Part shown: one piece after another, positions 11,156 to 23,170 of the stretch | Layout of the letters: each line of letters begins with the position of its first letter | Numbering within the stretch: position 1 is the first letter of the stretch | Assembly (NCBI GenBank): GCA_036362985.1 | Contig: JAYGXS010000004.1 | Span: forward strand, 18,868,046 to 18,932,045 | Direction of reading: 5' to 3' | Origin: Ligula intestinalis | Lineage: Eukaryota > Platyhelminthes > Cestoda > Diphyllobothriidea > Diphyllobothriidae | Length of the DNA stretch: 64,000 nt | Position numbers and translations under genes: made by a program | The notes under the pieces: model-generated | Seen by the model: only the letters and a program-made list of their open reading frames with translations | Databases searched by the model: none | Told to the model about the DNA's origin: nothing

Positions 11156-12264
11156 TAATAAACTAGATTGGGTAATCTATGGAGAGTCTGCAAATTATGG
11201 ATAGTACCGTTTCAGACGAGGATTGGATGAAAAGTGAAAAGCGTTCACTGAGCGCTTAATGTGATGTCATCCATTTTTTCTTTGTCCTGCCCCTGTTATT
11301 TCACAAAAATTCGAGACTTAACTTCTGACGGGGATATAATTCTTGGTGGTCGAAGAGCCGATAGGAATTTTCAGCTCCCATCAGAATAATGCGAAGTTCT
11401 GCCACTTTTTATTTGCGCGGGAATGATTGCAACCGGCTGGATACTGTAGCACTTCTATAGTTAGTATTGTAAGTGGCAGTACTTTGCGAGATAGGGGGAT
11501 AGTAACCACTGAGGCAATCATGCAGAAAAATGGTACCTGGGGCTTTACGTTGTCTATCGAAAGTTACAACCAGGGATTAAGAGAGAGGCACATGGTAGAA
11601 ATAATGGAAATTTGTGGTCAAATTATCATCTACCTGATACTATATCACCACTATATTGCTACTCTGCCACGACAAGTGAAGTAGTAGCAGGGCAATCGGT
11701 TACTGTAGCATGATGTGACATGACAGAACCTGTGATATTTATTAATAACGTCTCGTTAACAATAAGATGACAGGGCCTGATGGATAGAGTTTAGAGGGCG
11801 CAAACCCATGAAAGTCGGGACGTGCTAGTATCACCACATCACTAATACTACCATCATAACTAATATTCCCTGTTTGTTACCTCTTGTTGCCTCATCGGTA
11901 CGGAAAGAAGGAAACAGCCACCTCCTTGCCCTCTGCTCCCCCCTTTTTTTTCGTTTAATACTCTGCTGTATCCCTGTTGTTTGTTTGTCCTACTCGAACC
12001 GTTTTTTATATACCAGAAGTGACTTACTGTGTCCTGTTTTTGAAGTGTTCAACCTCATCATTCGGGAATTCGATTTGGCGCTGCTGGTGGTTTGGCTCGT
12101 AGAGAATCACAGGCACTGTTGTGGGTCACTGGGACACTTAAACATCAGATGGGAGGAGGGGGGAATGTTAGTAGATTAGGTTTGTTATTATCATCTGAAG
12201 AGGTCTGTGCGCCACTGGAGTTTATCTAAATGGCCTACTTACACGAAATAGTTAAACCCAGAGT
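11156..12264. other. Unassigned stretch
   Basis: Several open frames of about 60-100 codons occur on the plus strand (for example 11427-11684 and 11874-12179), but I recognise no domain and they show no repeated or conserved counterpart in the window. Confidence 0.4.
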
Positions 12265-12490
12265 CACACTCTTTGTTGTGACCAAGGGGATCGAAGCCCT
12301 AGCGTTGGCTTGATCAGCGTCACCTTTGACAAATGGTGGCGTCAGTGCCAGCACCAGTACTACTAGACTTCCTGCCGAGATTGAGGGGATATGAGCCCAG
12401 TGCTGGCTTTAATCAGCGTCTTTTCTGACTTACAAAACCGTCAGTAATAGTACCAGCAAGCACTATCACTCAGCTGCACCCTGTAGCTTA
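12265..12490 (-). repeat. Family D repeat, two tandem units
   Basis: Two adjacent units of about 105 bp share 'aggggat..gagccc', 'ggctt.atcagcgtc' and 'agtaccagca'. Reverse-complemented, they match 43190-43310 ('agtgatagt.tttgctggtact', 'gtaagtcaga', 'gacgctga'). Noncoding, class unknown. Confidence 0.55.
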
Positions 12491-12594
12491 TTGCGTGCAA
12501 ATAGTATTAAAAGTAGCGATACCAGTCCTGGCTGGACACCTACTAGAGGTCCTAGTATCATTCTTATGAATAATCCTCACCCAAACGACGGGTT

Positions 12595-13305
12595 CCGTCT
12601 ATGACGATTTGGGCGTTTTTGAATTACCGGGAAAACGACAGTCGCCCAACCCAGCCAGTCCCAGCTGGTATCACATCGCCAGGCCTGGAATCTCCGCTGA
12701 CAGATCGAAAGCGAAAATGTCCCAACAAACTAGAGGGTCTTGGATACAACGGACGCCAAATGCGCGCATAAGGCATGAAGTATCAAATCCCGAAGATGTC
12801 ATTTAGTCCCAGACGTGGAGACCCAACTAAAGCCATTCTCCCTCCCCCACCCCTAGTTTTATGGAAAGCAAAATGTCAAGCGCCTTAGCAATGCCGTTTG
12901 TGCAGGTTTCTTGATTGCACACCGCCGTCGAGGGATCTAGGCGGCTGCCATCTTACCGACAAAGTCACCTCTGGATGCCTTTCTCAAGGTTGCAGGTCGG
13001 ATGAGAATAATCTGAACTTTCACGCGATTTTTGGCTTGCGTACCGAAAATTCGAGACGTCATAGATTTCGTGTTTGATTAGGACCGGACAAACGACAGAC
13101 GGGCTAAACAACGCTTCAGCATAGGAATACGGCCCAGTTGACATCACATCGTCAGCCCTGCACACTCTGCTGATACTGGATCGAGAGCATAAATCTCGAA
13201 ACAAAGTGGGCAGGCTTGTTTACAACAACCGCCAAATAGGTGCATATGGCATGAAATTCAAAGTCCTGACGCCGTCACTTAGTTCAACTGTTAAGAATCT
13301 ATCGA
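12595..13305. repeat. Diverged direct duplication (family G)
   Basis: The segments near 12640-12810 and 13110-13290 share an ordered series of blocks: 'atcacatcg.cag.cctg', 'cgccaaat.', 'ggcatgaa' and 'tgtca.ttagt'. Divergence is high, so the duplication is old. No coding signal. Confidence 0.5.
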
Positions 13306-13314
13306 AGCATTTAG

Positions 13315-13760
13315 ATTAATAGAGGAAACCTTTGCCACTACGATCTTCAGGCCTGGTTCCTTGGGAGAAGAGAAGTCGGTGGGAGGCCAGAGTGGTAGAA
13401 ACAGTTTAGTGTTTGGGAAAAAGTAGAAAAATAGGTGGGAGGAGACTTGGCTTTCGGTCAGACGGGACGGTTTCTGAAGTCATAGCCAGGCAGCAGTCAG
13501 CCTAGCGGTCATCGAGAGTGGTCTTTGCCCTAGTCAGCCTTAAAGATGATTAGTCAGGCCGGGAAAAGATCTTGGTCAGACCAAACTAGAGTGCACATTC
13601 AAACCCCAGTCGCGCGAGGCCAAGAATTGAGCGTCGGAGCGTGCGTGGATAGGCCGCCATATGGGATCGAGCGTTGATGGAGGCTGCGGTCACCGCGGCC
13701 GGGCGACTGACTGCCATCACGTGACCGCATGTGTGGCCTGCTCGCGTTGGAAGAAAGTAG
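13315..13760 (+). repeat. Family B dispersed repeat copy
   Basis: The left hallmark 'ctacgatcttcaggcctgg' lies near 13338 and 'gtgggaggccagagtggtag' near 13379. The right part is diverged. Noncoding. Confidence 0.5.
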
Positions 13761-14039
13761 AGCTACAGCAACTAAAATGTCACGACTCCCTTGCCATCTC
13801 AGTGGGGTAATCGGAGTTAGGGGACCTAACCCATGCAAAGTCGTGATCGAACTTCGAGTTTAGCGTAAATTTGATCTTGTTGTTATGATCTGCTGAGTGG
13901 GTCTGCTGCTCAGAAGGCATTTTAGTAAATAAAACTGCAGGTGAAATCTGCGGTTTCCGGTTATCCAAGAAATGTTAATTAACGTCCAACAGGACAAAAA
14001 AGCCTGCTGTTTTTGTAAGTTCTGCTATAAAAGATCATC

Positions 14040-15000
14040 AATATAAGCAAGAAATGTTTCAAGTGAATTTCTTCCAGAACTGCGAAATCTACTTTTCAGG
14101 TGGTTAAACAACCGGGTAGAAGCAAATGCAAGGAATCACATTGTTTTCCGAGAACAAGGATGGAATTCAGATTGAAAAATTATTTTTGCCTATGTTTGAT
14201 TCTTTTGCCACAAAACGAAGTAATGAACTTATATGTACGTGTAGTGGGCGTTAGCGCCACTATGGGAGCCCGTGATCGCTGACTCATTACGCCAAGGCTG
14301 AAGTCACGCTGACTGTCCGCACCCTGACGCACAACCTTCTACCATGCCCACGCCGGTGCGTAACCTCGCGCGGTCCAATCAATGATCTACAAGGCTGCAG
14401 CCAACGGTGGCTGCTCGGATGTCTGTCCCCAGGCATCCCTCCGGGCCTACTCCATCTCGCGGCTAGACGTGCACTTCGGCAGTCAAGACTTCGTCTTAAC
14501 TATTATTCAATTCATTCCGTAAAGAATATATGCTTCCTACTACTCTCATCTCCTAAGGAGCAGGGCCTGGAAGATCGCAGCTGTTAGGGTTAAACCTCCT
14601 ATGCCTTAACGCCTCGATATACGTGCAGTACGACGATTGCTGCATGCAAAAGTCATAACGAAACCTGACTTGGTAGTTTAGCATATATTCTGTTGCGTTA
14701 TTTTGATCCAATCAGCGGATTTAATCCTCAGCGTGCCTTTTAGTCACGAAATTCGTCCTCTTACTAAGGGTATTGGGCATTACTTGTGACTAAATCGGGA
14801 GAAGCTTAATATCAATGAAATGTCCTATGCTATTAAGTATGAAAGTACCAAACTTTTTATTAATGTGAGTTGTGCTATGGCAGACGCCCAAAATAAGTAA
14901 GAAAGATTTAAAACATATCCCTTCCAGAAGTGGAAAATTAAGTCCGAAGTTACACAAATGCAAGTGAAGCCCGTTTTAGGAAATCGCATTTATATTTAGA
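14040..15000 (+). repeat. Pair of diverged direct repeats around a family B copy
   Basis: Blocks near 14046-14150 ('aagcaagaaatgttt', 'cttccagaactg', 'gcaaatgcaaggaatc') recur in order near 14895-14985 ('aagtaagaaagattt', 'cttccagaagtgg', 'caaatgcaagtgaa'). The reverse family B copy at 14280-14640 lies between them, which may mean it was inserted into one longer repeat. Confidence 0.35.
14280..14640 (-). repeat. Family B copy, reverse orientation
   Basis: The minus strand carries 'cgaggcgttaaggcatagg', then 'gtttaaccctaacagctgcgatcttcc', broken here only by display, and 'attctttacggaatgaa'. These follow the order of the full-length copy at 3293-3731. Confidence 0.5.
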
Positions 15001-15494
15001 AAAAAGAGCAATTTTAGGGCAAAAAGAACTTGTACGGCCCCTCTACTCATCTATCCCCCCAACGATTTAAAGTATTTTGTGGTGAAACTTTTAATTACTG
15101 GCCACTTGGCATAAATTTATACGTAATTGTGGCAGGATAGGTCAAACATATCAAATTTAATGAGATTATGCTTGTTATGACATGCTAAAATAGAATAAAA
15201 TTCCATCAAAATGAACTCCTGCTGCGCAGGGTACGGATGCCACTTGAGAAAAATTTGACCTTATGTAGGCAGAATTTAACGAAAATGGAAATTTGACCTC
15301 CTATTGGTAGAATTTAACGAAAAAATTGAAAGTCGGGCTTCTGAAAATCTAAAAGTAGTTTTTTTATCATAAGTCGATGGGATTTTTGGGGCCTCTAAAT
15401 TAAGTCCTGCAAATTTCAGTTTTAAAAGTTAGTTTTTGCTTAACTGTCTTTGCTACAAAATGTGATAACGAAAACATTGTGATTTCCAATACTT

Positions 15495-15850
15495 GAATTC
15501 GCTCAATTTTCCTGAACGCATAACAAAAAATGTTCACTCCTTGATAAGGTATGATTAAAACTGCTCTGGTTTATATTAATCGTCGTTCAGAGAACATCAC
15601 AGATATACAAGAGGTTTCGATCCACGGTGTTTACTAGCGCAGAAAATTTCTTTTATAGCAAGGAACATTGGATTTTGCTCAATTATGCTCAGATTTCTCT
15701 GATTTGAACTGAACTCTCTTTTAGTTAACAGCTTTTGTGCCTTAATTCATTCAATAAACAAAAATAATACCCTAAATGTGTGTTAAACTGCTCAACCCCA
15801 AAAATTTGATCGCCACATTTTATGCACAAGAAGTCTACTGTATGGAAGTA
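15495..15850 (+). repeat. Family F repeat, copy 2
   Basis: Shares 'cctaaatgtgtgttaa', 'aaaaatttg' and 'gtctactgtat' in order with 6740-6880. The flanks are AT-rich and unassigned. Confidence 0.45.
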
Positions 15851-15855
15851 TTGGT

Positions 15856-15905
15856 AGAAGAAGAAGAAGAAGAAGAAGAAGAAGAAGAAGGAGAGGAAGA
15901 AGAAG
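15856..15905 (+). repeat. (GAA)n microsatellite
   Basis: About 50 bases of almost pure GAA repeats, all purine on the plus strand. It produces a false poly-Phe stretch in a minus-strand open frame. Confidence 0.9.
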
Positions 15906-16984
15906 CGAATTATACTACTTGATCTAACACAAAAAGAATAACGGTACGGGAGCGTACGGACAGGTAGAGGATTGCATAGTTGACCAAGAAAGTATGAATC
16001 GGGATCGAAAAAAAAATTAAGAAACAAAAACGACCTTATGCGGCGACCAGATCATTGATTTTTACCATTTTCACGCGTAACACTCGATTATGACAACAGA
16101 ACCTGTTCTTTCAGCGTAATGATAATTAATCATCTCCCAGGCGAACGTCACGGAGCACACAACAGTCACAGCGTGGTGACGGTACGGTATTTCCACAATT
16201 GTGGGCAAAAGACGGCCCGCTGATGAAACAAACGGAAGGGTCAGTATCGCGCCGGCACTCTGCAGTAAGCCCTTTTATTTCTTATTTAGAAAAGGCATCA
16301 GATAGGATAAGCCTTCGCTGCCGCTTAGGTAGAAAGTTGATGCAACCCTGGATCGTGATATTCAGCTGAGCCCAAAACGTGCATACTTTTAATTGCTAGC
16401 GATGACAGCCGAAGTCCGTGTATGTAATCATCTATGGCGATGGAATTTTGGGTGCCTCCCCCCATACTGCTGCCTCCCTCGGGATAAATAATTGGCACCC
16501 TCGATTTCGCCTTGGGATGCAGCGTATTCTGCGCTTGTACACAGTAGCTTACTGCCGGTATTAAAGTAAAATTTTTTGCTAGTTTCCCATATCTCCCCGT
16601 GGTTGAAATGTGACTGGCTGGTGCTGGGAAAACTGAACCAAAACCCATCATTGTGGTATCCCTTGTCCTTTTTTTCGGCAAGACATTCCGATTCCTTAAG
16701 CTGCAATTTCGTCAAGGAAAACAATTTTAAATGCGAGTGGGAAAATGCTGACTGGAAAGTCAGGCTTTCAAACTGAAATACAGTGGAGTCTCAGTTAACT
16801 AATTAAATCCGTTCCTGCACCGAGGTGGTTATGCAAAAGGTTCGTCTCGCGGAAAAAAGTTCCCCATTTACACTAATAGGAATAAAATTAATCAGTTCCC
16901 TCCCCAAGAAAATCTAAACATTGGATTTTTAATGTGACCATTGTAAATGTTGTTCCACTGTTTGCAGTTTTACTTTGACTTATG
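15906..16984. other. Unassigned stretch
   Basis: Overlapping open frames of 66-118 codons occur near 16325-16776 on both strands, but none shows a recognisable domain. No repeat assigned. Confidence 0.4.
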
Positions 16985-17215
16985 GAGAGTCAGGGGAGGG
17001 GGGAAGATCGGGGTCAAAATCCGATCAGCGTTAGGGGGGACTGGTAGCCGAGCGGGATGATAAGCTACTGGCTATTAGATTAGTGGCTTTTGGCCCAGGT
17101 AGCTGTGATGCCGCGACAATGTTCTTTTGGGCACACAGAACCGTAGCCTGATATCGGTCGCTTCTGCCTTTCTACCAACCCGCATCGCTTATTAAGCTAA
17201 ATAACTTAAAGGTAA
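16985..17215 (+). repeat. Family H short repeat, forward copy
   Basis: Carries 'actggtagccgagcggga' and 'gataagct' (17040-17070), resembling a box A of Leu/Ser-type tRNA, then 'ggcttttggcc' and 'tgccgcga'. The reverse complement of 20245-20432 follows the same order. The two copies bracket the Penelope fragments. A SINE is likely but no clear box B was found. Confidence 0.5.
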
Positions 17216-17279
17216 AGGCCAATACAAGCGAACATGCGAGTCCCAGAAAGTAATTGAGAAAAAGATGACCCAATCGCCG

Positions 17280-18130
17280 GGACAACATTTTTATTCACCT
17301 GACGTTTTGACATCCGTCGCGGATTCATCATCAGAGACATTAGGAGAAAACAGTGGCAGAAACGGGTACTAGATGCACAGGGGTTTGCCGTATTTATAGG
17401 ACACAGTCATAACTGCAAACATGCAGCAACAATTAACGTTTATTGCGTTCATTCGTCTGGCGTTTTGACATCCGTCGCGGATTCAGCATCAGAGATATGA
17501 GGATGAAACCGTAACAGAAACAGGTAATGCATGCACAGAAGTTTGCAGTATTTATAGGATACAGTCATTACTGCAAACATACAGCGAAGATTAACGTTAA
17601 TTGCCTTCTTGCGCGTGACTAATTTGTTGGAAGGCACGCGGACTCTGACCTGTTGAACTTTCATCACGCCTGGTGGACTGCGACGTGATGATTGCCCGGC
17701 CATCTGGCCCTCTGGCATTTGTGTAGGATGCTGTGATGGCTTGTCCAATCTCCAAGTGGCGACTTGCTTTGGCCGAATTGAGTCTCAGCACCAAATATGG
17801 ATTAGGCAAATCGCTGTACTTGTTTATGGATTGGGGGCCCGTGAACTGTGACTCAGGTAATTCTCGAATCACCCGATTGTCACCTCTAGTGAGAATTTTG
17901 GTCTCATCAAACTTGAATGTGTGGTCAGGTCTCGTCGAATATGCCGCAACTTGAGAATTGGCATCATTTCGCCGCATTGCTGCCGCGTGTTCGGTAATTC
18001 GCGTCTTGAGAAGTCTACCAGTTTCGCCAACATAGTTGCTTTGACCGCAACTGCATCAGATCCTGCAGACGACTCCAGATGTTTCTTGCTTTAGCAGTGG
18101 GCTTTTCGGTTTCATTATCTAATTCCTTTT
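17280..18130 (-). mobile_element. Penelope-like element, 3' fragment with GIY-YIG region
   Basis: On the minus strand this holds the C-terminal endonuclease region of a Penelope-like retroelement and its 3' noncoding end. That end includes two direct units of about 160 bp (17285-17450 and 17450-17610), each starting with 'gacatccgtcgcggattca'. The same end sequence closes the Penelope fragment at 26270-26820, where 'atccgcgacgga' and 'aaaacgtta' recur at 26768-26792. The reverse transcriptase part expected upstream on the minus strand is absent; an oppositely oriented fragment starts instead. Confidence 0.8.
17597..18125 (-). pseudogene. GIY-YIG endonuclease domain of Penelope-like element
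   Basis: The minus-strand frame reads a Cys-rich start (CSCGQSNYVGETGR, about 18013-18056), then LLKTRITEH and a C-terminal tail with SQFTGPQSINKYSDLP. YVGETGR is the second half of the GIY-YIG nuclease signature, and TRITEH holds the following Arg/Glu/His region. In Penelope-like elements this domain nicks the target before reverse transcription. A TGA lies directly before CSCG in this frame, with MKPKSPLLKQ-type sequence continuing upstream of it. The terminal part is repeated in diverged form at 26420-26640. It is a fragment, not functional by itself. Confidence 0.8.
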
Positions 18131-18569
18131 GGTTGCCTACAGCCTGTGTGCGAAGGCGTCTTACGATTATCATCACTTATACGTTGAGAAGATATGCCAA
18201 GAATAAACTCGAAAGCATCCGTATAAAGGTAAAATAACTAGGGTATCAATTCTGCCAAAGTGCACCCATACTCGACCACCTAAACGAAGACCATAAACTG
18301 GAATTCGATTAGTATGTGCAGTCTATCGGGGAGAAGTGGGCAAAAATACAAACCACGTCTCTCCTTCAGAGTTTACACGAATGCAGACCACAACCAAAGC
18401 TTCTTGATGACCCAAGTTGGTTTATACACAAGTATTCGTCTGTATCACTTGATAAAACCTAGATCGAAGCCTTATCACTGTGTCCTAAGTTTTGCTGTCC
18501 CCACCAGAAACCCAGCCAACTAGAGCTTCAAATACAGTCCGAGAACCTGCTGAATCAAACGCATGACCT

Positions 18570-19500
18570 TCAGCCACTTTCGATTGAAGGCTTATAACAG
18601 TGTAATTCTACCCTAGTAAACTGTTCCTATCAGTACTTCAACAGTAGTCAGAAACTTCAGGGTCTGATAACGAAGGCACACATGGAGAAACTAAAACACC
18701 TCCGGCAAAATAAAGATATCCTCCTAACGAGGCCAGATAAGGGAACTGGTGTTGTTTTAATGGATAGAACAGATTACATTGCGAAAGTGCAATCCATTGT
18801 GTCAGACAAAGAAAAGTTGAGCAAAACAGAAAAGGGGAATAGTCACACGGATAGGGTTGAAACACAGCTGATTGACTGTCTAAAAATATTTCAAAAAGAC
18901 TGTAGCATAAACAAATATGCCGCAGCACGTCTCCATCCCGTTGGCATGCGCATACTTCGACTATACGGTTTACCTAAGATTCACAAAGATGGCGTACCCG
19001 CTCGTCCCATCGTAGATATGAGAAATTCGCCATACCATGCGATAGCAAAATGGCTAGTAGACCAGCTGAAGTTTCTGAGTCACCTTCGAATTTGTGGATG
19101 CTGTGAAAGACTTCGATCTGAACGGGGCGCTGATGTTTTCACTATGTGCCTCCTCCCTTTTCACGAGCGTGCCGGTGAACTTACTACCTCTAAGCATTAG
19201 ACCATAGAAATGCTGATAAAGGCAGTCAAGGAATTACTATTAAAATTTACCTTGAATGTACAGTTCTTATTTGACAACAACATGTACAGGCAGTTAGACG
19301 GAGTAGCTATAGGCTCGCCCCTGGGCCCGCTACTGGCAACGATATTCATGGGCAAACTGGAAGTCTCGTAATTTTGCCACTAGATAAATAATCTGACGTA
19401 CTACATACGGTAGGTAGACGATATATTCGTGGTTGCATTTGAACAAACCAACCTTTCAGCTGTACTGCATACCGTAAATCTATCAAGTTCACACTATAAG
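18570..19500 (+). pseudogene. Penelope-like reverse transcriptase fragment
   Basis: The plus strand encodes a reverse transcriptase typical of Penelope-like elements. Visible motifs are NKDILLTRPDKGTGVV (from about 18708), RLYGLPKIHKDGVPARPIVD (from about 18956), then in another frame LDGVAIGSPLGPLLATIFM (about 19297-19353) and VDDIFVV (about 19414-19434), the last being the catalytic Asp pair. Breaks include a frameshift between about 19060 and 19220, a TAG at 19198-19200 and a stop just before VDDIFVV. No GIY-YIG domain follows on this strand. The fragment is truncated at both ends and inactive. Confidence 0.85.
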
Positions 19501-19519
19501 AAGAACAACAACAATCTGA

Positions 19520-20244
19520 ATCACTCCCAGTCCTTGATGTACTATTGAGTAAAAGAGCTGACGGGAGTACTTAACGGGGGATCTATCGTAAGAGGACGTG
19601 ATCCAGACAATACATGCATTTTTTAATGTCGTACCGGTAAAATGTAAGCGTAACTTAGTACAAGGTTTGACGCAAAGGGCGAAAAGCATCTGCTCGATTG
19701 ATAGCATTGGAGAGGAGCAGGGTTGTCGGAGGCGTGTTTCAGCAAAATGAGTATCCCAGTCGAGTTATCGCTAAGAATATGGCTAAAAGACTGCCAAAGC
19801 CCTGTGTTATAAGCAAAAAGAAGCGGCTTTTCATCAGGGTCCCATTTTAGGGTACGGACCAAGCAAACTTCTAAGGGGACGCCAGAGTCAAGCTGTAGCA
19901 ACTACCTTTCCGGCTGCCAACACCCATGTACTATTCTCGAATACTTTCGTCCTATATGGAGGGATCAAGAGCAAACTGCCAGCCCAGACCACCTATCTGT
20001 GTATACATTCATTCACCTGCTCCGGTGGGGCAGGATATATTGCTCGCACGAGCCGACGTTTGTCCAAAAGAGTACGAGAAGACATTCCAGCATGGTGAGG
20101 GAAGGGCCAAATAAAGGGTTTAACTAACTTCATTCTAGCGCACCTGGTAAACTCAGAGCAGAGAGGCCTTCTGAGCGATCTTCAAGGGGCCCTCAAACTA
20201 TTTGAAATTCCTTGGACAGTGTCTGTTAGCTACTACAGTAGCGG
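19520..20244. other. Probable decayed Penelope sequence
   Basis: This follows the reverse transcriptase fragment and may contain its decayed continuation, but no further motif could be read. Open frames are short on both strands. Confidence 0.35.
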
Positions 20245-20432
20245 ACACCATCAAGCTATGCTGACCGGTCCTGTATGCCCATAAGAACCTCATCGCGGCG
20301 CCGCAGTTATTAAGGCCAAAAGCCGCTAATTCAACAGCTAGCAGCTTATCACCTCTCTCGGCTGCCAGTACCCCCTTACGCTGATCATATTTGTGACCCC
20401 GATTCCCTCCCTTCTCCCATCTAACCTGACAA
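20245..20432 (-). repeat. Family H short repeat, reverse copy
   Basis: Reverse-complemented, this follows 16985-17150: 'ggggtca.aa', 'gatcagcgt.aggggg', 'actgg.agccgag', 'gataagct', 'ggcttttggcc'. Just beyond it a 'taccaacccgcatcg' block at 20450 recurs in direct orientation at 17177. Confidence 0.5.
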
Positions 20433-20989
20433 CCGCACTTTTTTTCCTACCAACCCGCATCGTTTATTTTGTTACTTACCATATAAATATAAAGGCCTGA
20501 CCAGAATATATCGAAAACAAACGTATGTTTGCCAATTTAAATTATGAAGAGTCATAACGGGCTTGAGGGCGACGATGGGGAGAATGATAAGCGTTGCGGT
20601 GAAGCTACAGGCGACCGAGAGCTCATTAAACAAGTTCACACACCGTGCAGTCACTGTTTTATCAGGTTGTTGCTTTTCCAAGTATGTGTCCGCCTTTTCA
20701 AACATTTCCAAGATTTCCCTGATCTCACTCCAAGAGGTAGCATCCGCCGTTATCTTCTCCGCTCCTGATCAGAGCCCTCGTAACTCCTCTCGGTGTTATT
20801 ATGTAGTGAGGTCTTTGAAAGGCCCTTATGTATTATAGCCCCCACTTAAATTTTTAAGTAGGGTGAACTACCTATTATCTTCCAGTTTTCTGCACGCCAT
20901 TCATCGATCCAGCTGCGGTTTGCTGATGGCACTGAACTGCAGAGCGGTTCTCCGAAGGTAACCACATTACATAATTGCTAAAATCAGCA
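20433..20989. other. Unassigned stretch
   Basis: Open frames of 74-91 codons at 20544-20838 show no recognisable domain. The 'taccaacccgcatcg' block at its start is shared with 17177. Confidence 0.35.
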
Positions 20990-21235
20990 AACTAAGAAAA
21001 GTTGGCCTTTCGAACTAACCACGGGAAATATCGCTTGCTTACTAATTGTAATTAGGGTGATTTACACAATCTCCCCACTTTTGTTCTTCGTTAAACTTTT
21101 CCGTAATTGGTGTTGGCGATACAACTGGAAAATGTCTCATTTACCTCGCTTGAGGTTTGGGCACACTCTACCTACATACATGCGTTCGCCGTTGGTCGGG
21201 CGGGCGCTTAGCGATGATATCAAAGCGAGCGACCG
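20990..21235 (+). repeat. Family E repeat, copy 2
   Basis: Order of blocks as in 7140-7400: 'aatatcgcttgcttac', 'gtgatttacac', 'cctcgcttgaggt', 'ttcgccgttggtcg' and 'gcttagcgatgatat'. Noncoding. Confidence 0.5.
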
Positions 21236-21649
21236 CCTAGCTGCCTGGACACCTGCAGTGGGGCCTGAAACCCAGTGGGAGCGCGAACGCATGTACCGAC
21301 AGGGAATCAGAACCGAGAGAAAGGGCTACAGGGACCGTGGTTTGCCGAGTCTGGCACTGCATATGCATACAGACCGCGAGTTCTGGCACTAGCCTCACGA
21401 GAACTCGTAGCCAATCAAATTACACCAGTTCCCTGACTGGCTGCAGGCGATCGAGGACTCACGTCCTGGGAGCAATACTCAACGATGAACATACACACAC
21501 GCACTGACAACCCATTAACTGAGCGGAAGCTCGTCAATCGAAGCAAATTTTCTGTGAGTGGCCCGCTAGTTAGATGGGGCTGCTTGTCGCTCGAGGCTCC
21601 ACTATAAATGGGGTCTGATATTACAGCCCGTCCTGATAAGTAGTACAAC

Positions 21650-22100
21650 TATTGCAAGGGGTTAAGTAAGTTAAACCCTAGCAACTGCGATCTTCAGACC
21701 ATGGTTACTCAGGAGGTGAAAGAAGTTTTGCGAAGGCAAGAGTGTTAGGAACAGTATATTATGTACACAGAAGAACGGAGAATATATGGAAGGAGTCTGA
21801 CTTGGGAGAACACGGCCAGCCAGGAAAGCCAGCCAGGCCCAACTACCAGTTTGATAGCAATCAGGCCAGTGGGCGTAGAGAGCAATTCCTGCGTACAGTT
21901 TCGCTATTCGTCGCCTGGCCGGAAAGCTGTCTTTGCGGTAACTATGATTGGTTGATCCAGCCATCGAGAACCGCAGTCGTAAGATTCGAGTGGAGTTCAC
22001 TTCGACGCGAGCTTTTCACTACACAACCTCATCTAGCAAGTACTCTTTTCCGCAAACCAATGGCAGAACCCCCTCTCCACTGGATTGTACATCCGGTGTT
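21650..22100 (+). repeat. Family B dispersed repeat copy, near full length
   Basis: The left end 'gcaaggggttaagtaagtta' matches the TATCGCAGGGGGTTAA end of the copy at 3293. It then has 'ctgcgatcttcagaccatgg' (about 21684), 'gtatattatgtacac' (about 21752), 'tgattggttgatccag' and 'cacttcgacgcgagct' (about 21988). The order agrees with 3293-3731. Confidence 0.65.
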
Positions 22101-23170
22101 ATAACCTTACCACAAGCTACGATGTTCACCGTCCAACGCCTCGGTAAAATCTCCCAAAGGAGAACTTAAGAGCAAGGACGGAAGAATAAAAGTGCATTTT
22201 AGTATGCTAAAAATTACTTTATAAAGGTAAGCAAGGCATGTATGAGCCTACATAAGATCGGCCTGCAATCAGACCAATCATTTAATGCCCTCCGGTGGGT
22301 AGCGGCTCGACCGTCTTTCTGATTCGTCCGACTAGCGGGATAGAATCCAAATCCCGAATGCAGCTTGCGCATCATCATATGCACTGCAAGAGTCGGATTG
22401 ATAGTGTGGCTTAGGAACGAATTGTCAGGGCAGCGTGCGAGCGCGTCAGTTAGGTCAGCTCCAAGCACACGGGAAAAATCTGCCTCTTCACTTATGACCT
22501 TTCTGCCCTACAGATTACGCGAACGGCAGAATTTATGCCCGATAGCGGACTCGTGGCGCAATGTTTGGGCTTCGGACTGACTAACGCTCAATGATCAAAG
22601 AATGCAGGCACGCTCAGAATCTGTAAACATGGGGTTGAATAGGGCCATCTCCGTCTTTCTTGTCTTTATCGACAACCCTCTTGGGTTAACACTTCTAGTA
22701 TCTGTACGATTACCTGCCAAGTTGCCTATTAATAGCAATTTCGTACCTCAGAACAAATTAAATTGGACTGGCATCACGATCTATGCTGATAATTAGTGCA
22801 ACCTGATATAGACAATGATTTTTTTCCTTTTAAATATATTCGAAAACTGCCACAGACGTTCCGTGGGTTTTGGCGTAAAAAGGCAATGTTAGCACCGTTA
22901 TCTGTGCACTCCTGGAAGCCTGTTCGAGGTAGTCATTGAAGCCTTTCAGAAGGATAGTCCTTTCATCGAACCAACAGTAGCTTATCCAGTTTTTCCTAGG
23001 ACACTGGTCATGTTCCGTTTACAGGAATGAATCAAGAAGCCTGGGTACGGAGACTGAGTAGACGTTCGTCCCGCCTACAGGGGCGCTGCATATTTTTCTC
23101 TTATTTCACACGAAACAGATTTAATGCGTAAGAATATCAAATCATTTAAGAAGTCAAGTAAGGCAAACGA
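22100..23170. other. Unassigned stretch
   Basis: No recognisable domain in any frame longer than 60 codons and no repeat match noted. Confidence 0.4.

Noticed and set aside
15725..16027. 100-codon minus-strand frame with a poly-Phe stretch
   Set aside because: It is produced by the GAA microsatellite and a family F repeat.
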